Part shown: one piece after another, positions 1 through 8,677 of the stretch
Numbering within the stretch: position 1 is the stretch's first letter
Layout: the number at the start of each line of letters is the position of its first letter
Assembly: GCF_003667315.2 (NCBI RefSeq)
Contig: NZ_RCTZ02000001.1
Span: 62,001-126,000, forward strand
Source: Tropicibacter alexandrii
GTDB taxonomy: Bacteria; Pseudomonadota; Alphaproteobacteria; Rhodobacterales; Rhodobacteraceae
Length of the DNA stretch: 64,000 nt
Direction: 5' to 3'
The notes under the pieces: model-generated
The model's input: only the letters and a program-made list of their open reading frames with translations
What the model was told of the DNA's origin: nothing
The model's database searches: none
Position numbers and translations under genes: made by a program

Positions 1-378
1 GACTGGCGCGACGCCGCGCCCGAGCCAACGCCCGAGGCCAGCTATGCGCTCTCGGGTCCGGATGCCCACCTGTTCACGGTCGATCTGCGCGGCGGCGAGA
101 TCGGCCTTCAGGATTGGTTCATCCCCTCGCCCACCGACGCATGGGACAGCGACGAGGACCACGTCTATCAGGTCACCCGCCTGCACCTTTCGGGGGACGG
201 CACCGAAACCGGTCGCGATGACCTCGAAATGGCGGTGACGGCAGAGGGCACCCTGTGGCGCGACGCGGGCGCCGCGCCCATGACCGCCAGTTCAGACGAT
301 CTGCTGGACAGCATGACCGCGATCGAGGACCCGCCCGAGGAGGAGGAGGCCGAGATCACCGAACCGCTTTTGTTCTGA
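1..378 (+). CDS. C-terminal part of an acidic protein of unknown function (5' end outside window)
   Basis: An open frame runs from the first base of the window to a TGA at 376-378 and gives 125 residues; the start lies upstream. The visible part is rich in Asp and Glu, lacks membrane segments and cysteines, and ends in a strongly acidic tail with four consecutive Glu. I recognise no family. A 14-bp palindrome follows in the 45-bp space before the convergent LysR gene. That this frame is real rests on its length, its codon-position G+C pattern and the absence of a better frame. Confidence 0.6.
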   Translation, partial: DWRDAAPEPTPEASYALSGPDAHLFTVDLRGGEIGLQDWFIPSPTDAWDSDEDHVYQVTRLHLSGDGTETGRDDLEMAVTAEGTLWRDAGAAPMTASSDDLLDSMTAIEDPPEEEEAEITEPLLF

Positions 379-398
379 CAGGTGCGACCAGCGTCACA

Positions 399-412
399 CC
401 CGGTCGACCGGG
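399..412. repeat. 14-bp perfect palindrome between convergent genes
   Basis: CCCGGTCGACCGGG is self-complementary and lies between the stop codons of two converging genes. It has no T-run, so it is at best a weak bidirectional terminator. Confidence 0.35.
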
Positions 413-423
413 ACGGATGCCGC

Positions 424-1332
424 TCAGGCACCGCCGCCCATGACATCCGGCAGGGCCCGGCGAAGGTGGGCTGCAAGCGCATCGACTTGCGGCGGGTTGC
501 CCCGCCTTGCATGCATCAAAAGGCTGATCTCGGCCAGTCCAGCGGTCCAGTCGGGCAGAAGTCGGCTCAGCCGCCCCGATGCGACATCCTCGGCGCAGAC
601 ATAGGCGGGCAAAGCCACCACACCCAGCCCGTCGGCGGCGGCCTGCTTCAGCGTGACCATGTCATCGCTGCGCAAACGCACCGCGAACGGAATTTCGGCG
701 CTGCGCCCATCGGGTCCCTGAAGCGACCACGACTCGCCACCCGGGCGCCAGCCAAGGACAAGGCCCGGCACCCCTTCGAGGTCCGCCGGAGCGGCCTGCG
801 CCCCGAATTCCCGCACGAGGCCGGGCGAACCGAACAGGTGCCACGCGACCTCGCCGATGCGCCGCTGGATCAGGCCGGAATCCGGCAGCAGCCTCGCATG
901 CCCCCGGATGGCCAGATCGATGCCATCGCCGATCATGTCGGCATAATCGTTCGACGCCTGCACCCGCAGGACGACGCGCGGATGGTCGGCCAGAAAGCCG
1001 GGCAGAACCCGGGCGAGCGCGAACTGCGCCACCCCGACCGAACAGGACAAGGTCACGCTTCCCTCCAACACGCCGCTGTCGCGCCGCACCGCCGCCTCGG
1101 CGGCCCGCATGCTGTCCAGCGCCGCCCGGGCGTGCCGATAATAGGCCGCCCCTGCCTCGGTCAGGGCAAGCCTACGTGAATCGCGGTTCAAAAGCCGCGT
1201 GCCAAGCGCCTCTTCGAGCGCCTTCACCTGACGGCTGATCCGCGATTTGGGGATGCCCAAAGCCCGGGCCGCCGCCGAAAATCCCTGCTGCTCGACAACA
1301 TGCACAAGGTAGCTCGCTTGGTTGAGGTCCAT
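424..1332 (-). CDS. LysR-family transcriptional regulator
   Basis: A 302-residue protein with the standard LysR layout: an N-terminal winged helix-turn-helix (about residues 1-60, with SAAARALGIPKSRISRQVKALE) and a periplasmic-binding-protein-like effector domain (about 88-290). The start at 1332 begins the typical MDLNQASYLVHVVE; the frame stays open further upstream, but that region overlaps the divergent pirin gene and has no LysR similarity. The closest type is the large group with C-terminal sequence like 'LPDWTAGLAEISLL'. It diverges from the pirin gene across 117 bp containing an 18-bp dyad with the LysR T-N11-A core, so it probably regulates that gene and itself. The effector is unknown. 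Confidence 0.93.
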   Translation of the reverse strand: MDLNQASYLVHVVEQQGFSAAARALGIPKSRISRQVKALEEALGTRLLNRDSRRLALTEAGAAYYRHARAALDSMRAAEAAVRRDSGVLEGSVTLSCSVGVAQFALARVLPGFLADHPRVVLRVQASNDYADMIGDGIDLAIRGHARLLPDSGLIQRRIGEVAWHLFGSPGLVREFGAQAAPADLEGVPGLVLGWRPGGESWSLQGPDGRSAEIPFAVRLRSDDMVTLKQAAADGLGVVALPAYVCAEDVASGRLSRLLPDWTAGLAEISLLMHARRGNPPQVDALAAHLRRALPDVMGGGA

Positions 1333-1358
1333 GTTCTTGCCCCTCCCGCAAGGCGTGT

Positions 1359-1376
1359 CGTTCCAATTATGGAACG
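1359..1376. promoter_or_regulatory. Candidate LysR operator in the lysR-pirin divergent promoter
   Basis: CGTTCC-AATTAT-GGAACG is a perfect 6-bp dyad with a 6-bp A+T centre and fits the LysR box T-N11-A. It lies 27 bp from the regulator's start and 74 bp from the pirin start. A half-site-like GGTTCC follows at about 1380. Assignment is by position and symmetry only. Confidence 0.5.
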
Positions 1377-1449
1377 TTGGGTTCCGAAAGGCACGGATTT
1401 TCGGCTGATCGTTGCACACGTAAGTTCGGAGGCAGCACAGGAGGCCCAT

Positions 1450-2316
1450 ATGACCATTCAACGCAGCAACATGACCCAAGCGGACGGAACGGCGATCACC
1501 GCCATCCAGCATGCCGAAAGGCTGACCCGTGGCACCGGCTTCGAGGCGCAAAGCTTCGTCCATCGCCAATTGGACGGGCTGATGGACCCGCTGATCATGG
1601 TCGATCACTTCACCATGACCGAACCGACCTTCGCACCGCATGCCCATGCCGGGTTGTCGGCGGTGAGCGTGCTGTTCGAGGACAGCACCGGAACCTTCCG
1701 CAACCGGGATTCGCTGGGCAATGACATCGAACTTGCCCCCGGCGACCTCTACTGGCTCAAGGCCGCGCGCGGTGCCGTGCATGACGAAGCCCCAACCCCG
1801 GGGTCGCGCACCCACGCGCTGCAGATCTTCGTCAACCTGCCCGCCGAGCAAAAGCTGGACGCGCCCGCATCGCGCCACGTCCCCGCCGCCGAGATGCCGC
1901 TGATCGAAGGCCCCGACCACCGGGTGCGGGTGATGACCGGCCACAGCAACGGCGTCATCGGTGCCGCCCCGCCTGCCCTGCCGCTGACCATCCTCGACAT
2001 CGCCCTGCATCCGGGCGGAAGCTTCGCCCATCGGGCCGATCCGGAGGACGCCACATGGCTACACCTGATCCGGGGCGAGGTCGAGGTCGAGCTCGACGGA
2101 ACCCGCCACCGGCTGGGCCATGACATGGCGCTGGCGACGCATGGGGCGACGGATATCCGCCTGCACAGCGGCCATGGCGGTCAGGCTGTCCTGCTGGGCG
2201 GGCAGCCTCTGCGTGAACCCTTCGTGCAGAAAGGTCCCTATGCCATGCGCGATGCGGACCAGCTGGCTTGGGTGATCGCCGCCCATGCCGCGGGCGAACT
2301 CGGCACGCTCGACTGA
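1450..2316 (+). CDS. Pirin family protein (bicupin)
   Basis: A 288-residue bicupin. The N-terminal cupin carries the pirin signature around His64-x-His66 (PHAHAG, then a RDSLGN-type motif), which forms the metal site in characterised pirins; the second cupin covers about residues 180-270. Some family members act as quercetin 2,3-dioxygenases and others as redox-sensing cofactors, so the reaction here is not fixed. The ATG at 1450 follows an AGGAGG ribosome site. An NAD(P)H-FMN reductase begins 54 bp downstream on the same strand, and the divergent LysR gene suggests that the pair responds to one redox or aromatic signal. Confidence 0.9.
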   Translation: MTIQRSNMTQADGTAITAIQHAERLTRGTGFEAQSFVHRQLDGLMDPLIMVDHFTMTEPTFAPHAHAGLSAVSVLFEDSTGTFRNRDSLGNDIELAPGDLYWLKAARGAVHDEAPTPGSRTHALQIFVNLPAEQKLDAPASRHVPAAEMPLIEGPDHRVRVMTGHSNGVIGAAPPALPLTILDIALHPGGSFAHRADPEDATWLHLIRGEVEVELDGTRHRLGHDMALATHGATDIRLHSGHGGQAVLLGGQPLREPFVQKGPYAMRDADQLAWVIAAHAAGELGTLD

Positions 2317-2370
2317 ACCGCCGCGCAGCTGCCCCCCACGCAACCCCTTCCCCTGACCCGGAGACCCACC

Positions 2371-2910
2371 ATGAAAATCCTCGCCTTCGCCGCAAGCAAT
2401 TCCGCGACCTCGATCAACAAGGCGCTGGCGGAATTTGCCGCCACGCTGGTCCCGCGCGCCGAGATCGAGATCCTCGACCTGCGCGATTTCGACCTGCCGC
2501 TCTACAGCGTGGATCTTGAGACAGAGATCGGCATCCCGCCCGCCGCCAAAAGGTTCCTTGACCGGATCGGCACCGCCGACGCGATCATCGTGTCCTTCGC
2601 AGAGCATAACGGATCCTATACCGCCGCCTACAAGAACCTCTTCGACTGGGCGAGCCGCCTCGACCAGAGGGTGTTTCAGGGCAAGCCCGCCTTGTATCTT
2701 TCGACCTCCCCCGGCCCCGGTGGCGCGGCCAGCGTTCTGGCGCAGGCCAAGGGATCGGCCCGGTTCTTTGGCGCAGACGTGAAGGCAGCGGTGTCCATCG
2801 GCAGCTTTCATCAGGTCTTTGATCTGACATCCGGGCGCGTCACCGATCCCGCCATCTTGGCCAAGTTGACGGAGGCGGCCGAAGCCCTGACCCTACAGGC
2901 CGTCGCCTAA
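2371..2910 (+). CDS. NAD(P)H-dependent FMN reductase-like flavoprotein
   Basis: A 179-residue flavodoxin-fold protein of the NADPH-dependent FMN/azo-reductase group (SsuE/YieF-like). The N-terminal loop FAASNSATSINKAL fits the flavin phosphate-binding loop, and SFAEHNGSYTAAYKNLFDW matches the conserved 'PEYNGSYPGVLKNALDW' region; the GPGG stretch near residue 113 belongs to the same fold. It probably passes electrons from NAD(P)H to FMN or a quinone in the cytoplasm. It follows pirin in the same direction and is likely co-transcribed. Confidence 0.88.
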   Translation: MKILAFAASNSATSINKALAEFAATLVPRAEIEILDLRDFDLPLYSVDLETEIGIPPAAKRFLDRIGTADAIIVSFAEHNGSYTAAYKNLFDWASRLDQRVFQGKPALYLSTSPGPGGAASVLAQAKGSARFFGADVKAAVSIGSFHQVFDLTSGRVTDPAILAKLTEAAEALTLQAVA

Positions 2911-2955
2911 GTTGCGCCATTGCGGACGGATCACCCAAGGGGTGGTCCGACCGGT

Positions 2956-3600
2956 TCAGCGCACAAGAGCCGGGACGATCAGGTCGGCGATGCGCGCCGA
3001 GCCACGCGGTGACGGGTGGATGCGGTCTGCGGCAAACAGCGACGCATCGTCGGGCGTGAACACGTCGTCCATGTCGACCAGCGTGACGCCGTCATCCGCG
3101 TCCGCCATCCGGCCCAGCCGCTGTTCGAGGATCTGGTAGGGTCGTTCGCATGGCCCACCCGCATAGCGCGGCGAGGTGTAGTAATCGGCCCAGACCACCC
3201 GCGCGCCCCGGCTGCGCAGATCGGCCACCAGCGCGGGGATCGCGCCTTGCCGGCCATCCTCCGAGATCAGCCGGTCCACCACCGGCCCGCAATCGGAGCA
3301 ATCGCAAGCGTCGCTCAGGTCATTGGCCCCACCGTTCAGCACGATCCAAGGCGCCTGCACCCCGCGCAGCTGTGCCGGGATATTCAGCGGTCCGCGCCCG
3401 CCAGTCAGTTGCGCAAGCGGCAGCGACACGTCGCCCACCGGCTCGCCCAGACGATCCGCCAGCACATCCGCGACCGAGGCCCCAGCGATCCGGTTCCATG
3501 CCATGACCGAGTCCCCGGCGACGACGATCCGCGCATCGTCGGGCACGCCGCGCCCGCAGGCCGCAAGGATCAGGTAGATGAGGATGAGACAGCGTTTCAT
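2956..3600 (-). CDS. SGNH/GDSL-family hydrolase lipoprotein
   Basis: A 214-residue protein that starts with a lipoprotein signal ending in LAAC (lipidated Cys15). The SGNH blocks are in order: GDS at 29-31 (nucleophile Ser31), a Gly block around 66-70, GGAND at 90-94 (block III Asn93) and DRIHPS at 192-197 (Asp192/His195). This is therefore an exported esterase/lipase-type hydrolase anchored in the envelope. Possible substrates are acyl or acetyl esters of lipids or glycans; the sequence does not show which. It is monocistronic and convergent with the FMN reductase. Confidence 0.88.
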   Translation of the reverse strand: MKRCLILIYLILAACGRGVPDDARIVVAGDSVMAWNRIAGASVADVLADRLGEPVGDVSLPLAQLTGGRGPLNIPAQLRGVQAPWIVLNGGANDLSDACDCSDCGPVVDRLISEDGRQGAIPALVADLRSRGARVVWADYYTSPRYAGGPCERPYQILEQRLGRMADADDGVTLVDMDDVFTPDDASLFAADRIHPSPRGSARIADLIVPALVR

Positions 3601-3763
3601 GCTCAGGAACTAAGCCGGGCGCGACCGGTATCAACAGATAGGTGCGCGGCGCGGCAGGCCGGGCATCGGAACATGGAAACGGTGATGCGTCTTCCAGACG
3701 TTGCGAACCGCCCGGGCCGGATTGGGACCCGCGACGAAGATGCATCGGCTAAGTGATTGATCT

Positions 3764-3839
<76 letters not shown>

Positions 3840-3929
3840 GTGGCGGTCCATTTAGCCGAGCCGCGCGCCGCTGGCAAGTCGCTTTGGACCGGATTTCATC
3901 CGATCCGGATCACCCAAACGGGCCCCGCC

Positions 3930-3965
3930 AAAAGCAAACAAGGCGCGCCATGGTGGGCGCGCCTT
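3930..3965 (-). terminator. Terminator of the tRNA-Val(CAC) transcript
   Basis: The 10-bp stem AAGGCGCGCC/GGCGCGCCTT with a 6-nt loop is followed on the minus strand by TTGTTTGCTTTT. It lies between the two tRNA genes, so each probably has its own transcript. Confidence 0.75.
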
Positions 3966-3975
3966 GCGGGAATTC

Positions 3976-4050
3976 TGGTGGGTGATAAGGGATTTGAACC
4001 CCTGACATCTTCGATGTGAACGAAGCGCTCTACCACTGAGCTAATCACCC
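3976..4050 (-). tRNA. tRNA-Val (anticodon CAC)
   Basis: This shares the acceptor stem GGGTGAT/ATCACCC and the anticodon stem with its neighbour, but the loop is TTCACAT (anticodon CAC, reading GUG). The T loop is TTCAAAT and CCA is encoded. The D loop is one base shorter, giving 75 nt. It is an isoacceptor from a tandem duplication that has since diverged. Confidence 0.96.
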
Positions 4051-4069
4051 GGTGGAGCGGCTTCTAGAC

Positions 4070-4558
4070 TCACTCTGCGGCGTGTGCAAGAGGGTCGTCG
4101 CCAGAATTTTCATCTTCCTGCGGCTGACGCACGCGGGCGTTGATGATCTGGCCGTGATCGCCCTTTTTCATGCGCGTCACCTTGAGCTTGCCGAAGGGGC
4201 GCAGGTTCAGTTCGCGCCCCTCGGACAGCGCCTCGCCCAAGATGGCCAGCGCGGCCTCGATGGCGGGCTTGGCGTCGCGTTTCTTGACGCCGCTGCGCTC
4301 GACCGCCAGATCGACCAGCTCGCGCTTCTTCAATTCCGGCTGGTCTTCGATTTCGAGAAACTCGACCGGAGCCGGTGCCTCGGGGGTCTCGGGTTCTGCG
4401 GTCTCCGTCACCGGTTCTGCAAGCGCCGCCTCGGCCAGTGCCTCGGCCAAGACCAGATCGGCTTCGCTCGGCGTGCTGCTCTTGCGCGCAGGTTTGCGGG
4501 GGGATGTGGTACGGGTCGACGTGCCGGTCCGGCGCGTCGTCTTGGGTGCGGTAGCCAT
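4070..4558 (-). CDS. HU-family DNA-binding protein with a long disordered N-terminus
   Basis: A 162-residue protein. Residues about 78-150 form an HU/IHF-like domain (LKKRELVDLAVERSGVKKRD, then LNLRPFGKLKVTRMKKG). The first 75 residues are unusual for HU: a basic Thr/Arg/Lys/Pro stretch resembling histone-H1 tails (residues 2-30), followed by an acidic Ala/Glu/Pro stretch. Canonical HU is about 90 residues. Family knowledge suggests a nucleoid-associated role; the tail may add non-specific DNA contacts. The start at 4558 begins the basic tail. The gene sits just upstream of the tRNA-Val pair on the same strand. Confidence 0.87.
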   Translation of the reverse strand: MATAPKTTRRTGTSTRTTSPRKPARKSSTPSEADLVLAEALAEAALAEPVTETAEPETPEAPAPVEFLEIEDQPELKKRELVDLAVERSGVKKRDAKPAIEAALAILGEALSEGRELNLRPFGKLKVTRMKKGDHGQIINARVRQPQEDENSGDDPLAHAAE

Positions 4559-4723
4559 GGCTTGCCTCTGCTTTTGCCTCGATGTGCCGTCTGTTGAACG
4601 CGGCGTGGTGTTTTCACCTGACCTCTTGCGTAAACCAAAACGCGACAGATTTCCAGCCACTTGCTTGACTCCCCCGGATTTCCGGCAAAAATTGTGCTGC
4701 ATCAAACAAAACTGGGGACATAA

Positions 4724-4912
4724 ATGAAAAAGATTGCTGCTGCCGCATGCATTTCCGTTCTGAGCAGCCCGGCGCTTGCCGGCGGCTATCCGGACCTGAA
4801 CGTGGAGCCGCCCGTCATCGTGCAAGACGCCGCCGCAAGCTCGGCCCCGTCGGCGATGACCGTGCTGCTGCTGACCACGCTGGTCGTTTTCGGGGCTGCC
4901 GCCTCGCAATAA
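4724..4912 (+). CDS. Small exported protein with a C-terminal membrane segment
   Basis: A 62-residue protein with a clear Sec signal (MKKIAAAACISVLSSPALA, cut before Gly-Gly), a short Pro/Glu linker and a hydrophobic segment at about 44-60. It could be a small inner-membrane protein or a secreted peptide. A GGGGAC ribosome site precedes the ATG. It lies between HU and lon on the opposite strand. I do not recognise a named family, but this pattern (signal, GG, acidic linker, hydrophobic tail) is typical of short conserved roseobacter proteins. Confidence 0.7.
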   Translation: MKKIAAAACISVLSSPALAGGYPDLNVEPPVIVQDAAASSAPSAMTVLLLTTLVVFGAAASQ

Positions 4913-4991
4913 GCCAACGCCGTCGCGGGCCATGGGACCGGCGCCAAGCGTCGGCTGAACAAAGTCCAGCGAGGCACGTTTGCCCGGAATG

Positions 4992-5035
4992 AAAAAGCGC
5001 CGCGCTCCCTTGGGAACGCGGCGCCTGTTTTTTGG
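4992..5035. terminator. Bidirectional terminator between the small exported protein and lon
   Basis: A GCGCCGCG.../...CGCGGCGC hairpin is flanked by AAAAA on the left and TTTTTT on the right, so it can end transcription from lon (minus) and from the small gene (plus). Confidence 0.85.
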
Positions 5036-5061
5036 GCAAAGGGCCTTTTGTCGGCAAGGCC

Positions 5062-7473
5062 TTAATGCGCGGTGGCGCTGGCCTCTGCCCCGTCCCGTTT
5101 GGCTGCTGCCGCGGCGGCGGCGGCTTCCTCTGCCTCTTCGTCCCATTCGATGGGCTCGGGCTTGCCGACAAGGGCCAGTTCCAGCACCTCCGAGACGTGC
5201 TTGACGGGGATGATCTTCAGCCCCTCCTTCACGTTGTCGGGCAGTTCGGCCAGATCCTTTTCGTTCTCTTCAGGGATGAGAACGGTGGTGATCCCGCCGC
5301 GCAGCGCCGCCAGCAGCTTTTCCTTGAGCCCGCCGATGGCAGACGCGTTGCCCCGCAGGGTGACCTCGCCGGTCATGGCGATGTCCTTGCGCACCGGCAG
5401 CCCGGTCAGGACCGACACGATGGCCGTGACCATGGCCAGACCCGCCGAAGGGCCATCCTTGGGCGTCGCGCCATCGGGCACGTGCACGTGGATGTCCATC
5501 CGGTCAAAGCGTGGCGGCTTGACCCCGATCTGCGGCGCGATGGAGCGCACATAGGACGAGGCCGCGTCGATCGACTCCTTCATGACGTCGCCGAGCTTGC
5601 CGGTGGTCTTCATCCGACCCTTGCCCGGCAGGCGCAGCGCCTCGATATGCAGCAGATCGCCGCCGACCGAGGTATAGGCCAGCCCGGTCACGACACCGAC
5701 CTGGTTCTCGTCCTCGGCCAGACCGTAGCGGTGCTTTTTCACGCCAAGGAAGTCGTCGAGGTTCTCGGGCGTCACTTCGACCTGCTTGTCCTCACCCTTG
5801 ACGATCTTGGTCACGGCTTTCCGCGCCAGCTTGGCGATGTCGCGTTCGAGGTTCCGAACGCCCGCCTCGCGGGTGTAGTAGCGGATCACATCGGTCAGGG
5901 CCTCGTCGGTGACCTTGAACTCGCCCTTCTTCAGGCCGTGGTTCTTGACCTGCTTGCCGACGAGGTGCCGCTTGGCGATCTCCAGCTTCTCATCCTCGGT
6001 GTAGCCCGACAGCGGAATGATCTCCATCCGGTCGAGCAACGGCCCGGGCATGTTGTAGCTGTTCGAGGTCGTCACGAACATCACGTTGCTGAGGTCGTAT
6101 TCCACCTCAAGATAGTGGTCCACGAAGGTCGAGTTCTGTTCCGGATCCAGAACCTCCAGCATGGCCGAAGCCGGGTCGCCACGAAAGTCCTGCCCCATCT
6201 TGTCGATCTCGTCGAGCAGGATGAGCGGGTTCGTGGTCTTCGCCTTTTTCAGCGACTGGATGATCTTGCCCGGCATCGAACCGATATAGGTCCGGCGGTG
6301 GCCGCGAATTTCGGACTCGTCACGCACGCCGCCAAGGCTGATGCGGATGAATTCGCGCCCCGTGGCCTTGGCCATCGACTTGCCCAGCGAGGTCTTGCCC
6401 ACGCCCGGAGGGCCAACGAGGCACAGGATCGGCCCCTTCAGCTTGGCCGAGCGCGCCTGCACGGCAAGGTATTCGACGATGCGTTCCTTGACCTTGTCGA
6501 GGCTGTAGTGATCGTGATCGAGGATCTCCTGCGCCTTATTCAGGTCCTTCTTGACGCGGGACTTGGTGCCCCACGGGATCGACAGCATCCAGTCGAGATA
6601 GTTGCGCACCACGGTGGCCTCGGCCGACATGGGTGACATGTTCTTGAGCTTCTTCAGCTCGGCCTCGGCCTTTTCCTTGGCCTCTTTCGACAGCTTGGTC
6701 TCGGCGATCTTTTCCTCAAGCTCGGCGATTTCGCCCTCGCCATCCTCGCCATCGCCAAGTTCCTTCTGAATGGCCTTCATCTGCTCATTCAGGTAATACT
6801 CGCGCTGCGTCTTCTCCATCTGGGTCTTGACGCGGGTCTTGATCTTTTTCTCGACCTGAAGAACCGACATCTCGCCCTGCATCAGGCCATAGACCTTCTC
6901 CAGCCGCTCGCTGATGCTGAGCGTCTCAAGCAGGTCCTGCTTTTGCGGCACTTCGATGCCCAGATGCCCGGCCACGAGGTCGGCCAGTTGCGCGGGCTCG
7001 GTCGCCTCGCCCACGGCAGACAGCGCCTCTTCGGGGATGTTCTTCTTGACCTTGGCGTAGCGTTCGAATTCCTCGGCCACGGTGTGGACAAGCGCCTCGA
7101 TCGCGGCTTGATCGCCGGGCATCTCGGTCAGATACTCGGCCTTCGCCTCGAAGAAGCGGTCATTGGGCAGGTATTCGCTGATGCGCACACGGCTTTGCCC
7201 CTCGACCAGCACCTTGACGGTGCCATCGGGCAGCTTCAGCAGTTGCAGCACGTTGGCCAGCACACCGGCCTTGTAGATGCCGCCGGTGTCCGGATCGTCC
7301 ACGGACGGGTCGATCTGGCTGGCCAGCAGGATCTGTTTGTCGTCGTTCATCACCTCCTCGAGGGCGCGCACGGATTTCTCGCGGCCCACGAAAAGGGGCA
7401 CGATCATGTGCGGGAACACCACGATGTCGCGCAGGGGCAGCACCGGGTAAGAGGGGTTGAGAGGCTGTTTCAT
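5062..7473 (-). CDS. lon: ATP-dependent protease Lon (LonA)
   Basis: An 803-residue full-length LonA. It has the N-terminal substrate-recognition domain (about 9-205, starting [20 protein letters not shown]), a coiled-coil helical region, the AAA+ module with Walker [10 protein letters not shown] (354-362) and Walker B ILLDEIDK, the sensor/lid region, and the C-terminal protease domain with the catalytic Ser in PKDGPSAG. The Ala-rich C-terminal tail is variable among Lons. Cytoplasmic Lon degrades misfolded and regulatory proteins. A near-perfect sigma-32 promoter lies 84-109 bp upstream, which indicates heat-shock control. It is transcribed alone and ends at a strong hairpin. Confidence 0.98.
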   Translation of the reverse strand: MKQPLNPSYPVLPLRDIVVFPHMIVPLFVGREKSVRALEEVMNDDKQILLASQIDPSVDDPDTGGIYKAGVLANVLQLLKLPDGTVKVLVEGQSRVRISEYLPNDRFFEAKAEYLTEMPGDQAAIEALVHTVAEEFERYAKVKKNIPEEALSAVGEATEPAQLADLVAGHLGIEVPQKQDLLETLSISERLEKVYGLMQGEMSVLQVEKKIKTRVKTQMEKTQREYYLNEQMKAIQKELGDGEDGEGEIAELEEKIAETKLSKEAKEKAEAELKKLKNMSPMSAEATVVRNYLDWMLSIPWGTKSRVKKDLNKAQEILDHDHYSLDKVKERIVEYLAVQARSAKLKGPILCLVGPPGVGKTSLGKSMAKATGREFIRISLGGVRDESEIRGHRRTYIGSMPGKIIQSLKKAKTTNPLILLDEIDKMGQDFRGDPASAMLEVLDPEQNSTFVDHYLEVEYDLSNVMFVTTSNSYNMPGPLLDRMEIIPLSGYTEDEKLEIAKRHLVGKQVKNHGLKKGEFKVTDEALTDVIRYYTREAGVRNLERDIAKLARKAVTKIVKGEDKQVEVTPENLDDFLGVKKHRYGLAEDENQVGVVTGLAYTSVGGDLLHIEALRLPGKGRMKTTGKLGDVMKESIDAASSYVRSIAPQIGVKPPRFDRMDIHVHVPDGATPKDGPSAGLAMVTAIVSVLTGLPVRKDIAMTGEVTLRGNASAIGGLKEKLLAALRGGITTVLIPEENEKDLAELPDNVKEGLKIIPVKHVSEVLELALVGKPEPIEWDEEAEEAAAAAAAAKRDGAEASATAH

Positions 7474-7556
7474 GCTCGCGTTTCCTTGGTCTTGGCAAGA
7501 CGGTCACGCCCCGCTTTGCGGCAGCGACACACCGTCTCCGGTCATGAAGGCTTGAG

Positions 7557-7582
7557 ATGGGGTCTTTGCCGCGCATTTCAAG
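7557..7582 (-). promoter_or_regulatory. Sigma-32 (RpoH) promoter of lon
   Basis: The minus strand reads CTTGAAA, 13 bases, then CCCCATCT. This matches the enterobacterial sigma-32 consensus CTTGAAA-N11-16-CCCCATNT at essentially every position. It implies a leader of about 75-80 nt before the lon start. Confidence 0.85.
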
Positions 7583-7698
7583 CGCAGAACCCATGGCCTG
7601 ATCGACAGAATGGCGAGGTTCCCGGGGCTTCGCAAGTGCGCTTTTCGTCCCTTTTGAGACAGGGTGAACGCCACGAAAACCTATTGCCGCGGCAGCGC

Positions 7699-7724
7699 AT
7701 TGATACACAATTGATTGTATCAAT
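7699..7724. repeat. 9-bp inverted repeat, candidate operator upstream of the GT8 gene
   Basis: ATTGATACA and TGTATCAAT are perfect arms around an 8-bp spacer (CAATTGAT). It lies 132 bp upstream of the glycosyltransferase start in the A+T-rich part of the intergenic region. The size and symmetry suit a dimeric regulator; the regulator is unknown. Confidence 0.45.
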
Positions 7725-7855
7725 ATGGCTGCGAAAGGCATAAATTCTCCTGTATTTCTGGAATTATCCGAAATCACTGTATATCAATTGTCACAAAGAC
7801 TACACAGAACGGGCTTACACGCCCCGCATGACGCCCGCCAGAAACGGAGCCCAGG

Positions 7856-8677
7856 ATGCACACAGCCCGCCAAAGCGCCAGCCGCCCGATCCGCGCAACC
7901 CGCGCTTTCGTGACCCTCGTCACGAACTCGGATTTCGCCCGCGGGGCGCGGGTGCTGATGAAATCGCTGATCCGCACCGGCACGCGCGCCGATCTGGTGG
8001 TCATGCATACCGACGCCGTCACCGAGGCCGACCTCGCGCCCCTGCGCGCGCTTGGCGTGCGGCTGGTCCGGGCCGAACACCTGCCGCTGTCCGCCGCCTT
8101 CAATGCCGCCCATGCCCGCGACCGGCTGCATGGCGCGGCGCCGTTTACCAAGGGCACCAAACCCGCCTTTCACACGCCGCTCGACAACTTCATCAAGCTG
8201 CGCCTGTGGCAGCTGGATTACGACACCTGCGTGTTTCTCGACAGCGATACGCTGGTCGTGCAGAACATCGACCGGCTGTTCGACTACCCTCAGTTCAGCG
8301 CCGCGCCCAACGTGTATGAAAGCCTTGCCGATTTTCATCGCATGAATTCCGGTGTCTTCGTCGCGAGCCCCTGCGAACGCACCTTTCGCGACATGCTCGA
8401 CCGGCTCGAAGGCCGGTTCTGGAAGCGCACCGACCAGACCTTTCTGCAAGAGATGTTCCCCGACTGGCACGGCCTGCCGATCTTCTACAACATGCTGCAA
8501 TACAGCTGGATCAACCTGCCCGATCTCTGGGATTGGGATCACGTGAAGATCGTCCACTACCAATATGAAAAGCCATGGGAAAAAGGACATGCGCGTGCTC
8601 AGCAACTGCGCCCGTTGATCGACCTTTGGCACGCCTATGAACAAGATCGTGCGCCCAATCTGCCGCGCGCCGCATGA
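7856..8677 (+). CDS. Glycosyltransferase family 8 (glycogenin-like)
   Basis: A 273-residue GT-A-fold transferase. The N-terminal AFVTLVTNSDFARGARVLMKSL is typical of glycogenin/GT8; Asp129-Ser-Asp131 in FLDSDTL is the DxD metal/nucleotide-sugar site; NSGVFVA, DQTFL and the C-terminal HYQYEKPWEK complete the family pattern. It probably transfers a hexose to an acceptor in the cytoplasm, in glycan or glycolipid assembly. An epimerase gene begins at its stop codon (ATGA), so the two are translationally coupled and may act on the same sugar product. Confidence 0.9.
   Translation: MHTARQSASRPIRATRAFVTLVTNSDFARGARVLMKSLIRTGTRADLVVMHTDAVTEADLAPLRALGVRLVRAEHLPLSAAFNAAHARDRLHGAAPFTKGTKPAFHTPLDNFIKLRLWQLDYDTCVFLDSDTLVVQNIDRLFDYPQFSAAPNVYESLADFHRMNSGVFVASPCERTFRDMLDRLEGRFWKRTDQTFLQEMFPDWHGLPIFYNMLQYSWINLPDLWDWDHVKIVHYQYEKPWEKGHARAQQLRPLIDLWHAYEQDRAPNLPRAA

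Larger units (their letters stand above)
7474..7855. other. 382-bp divergent intergenic region between lon and a GT8 gene
   Basis: The lon side (to about 7582) holds the heat-shock promoter and leader. The part next to the glycosyltransferase (about 7690-7810) is markedly A+T-rich against its surroundings and holds a 9-bp dyad plus a related TATATCAATTG stretch at about 7782. The middle (7583-7690) shows no convincing gene or signal. Confidence 0.6.

Noticed and set aside
5032-6636. A 534-codon plus-strand frame opposite lon
   Set aside because: It is the antisense shadow of a highly conserved protease gene; its protein has no family features and GC-rich codon bias alone keeps stops away.
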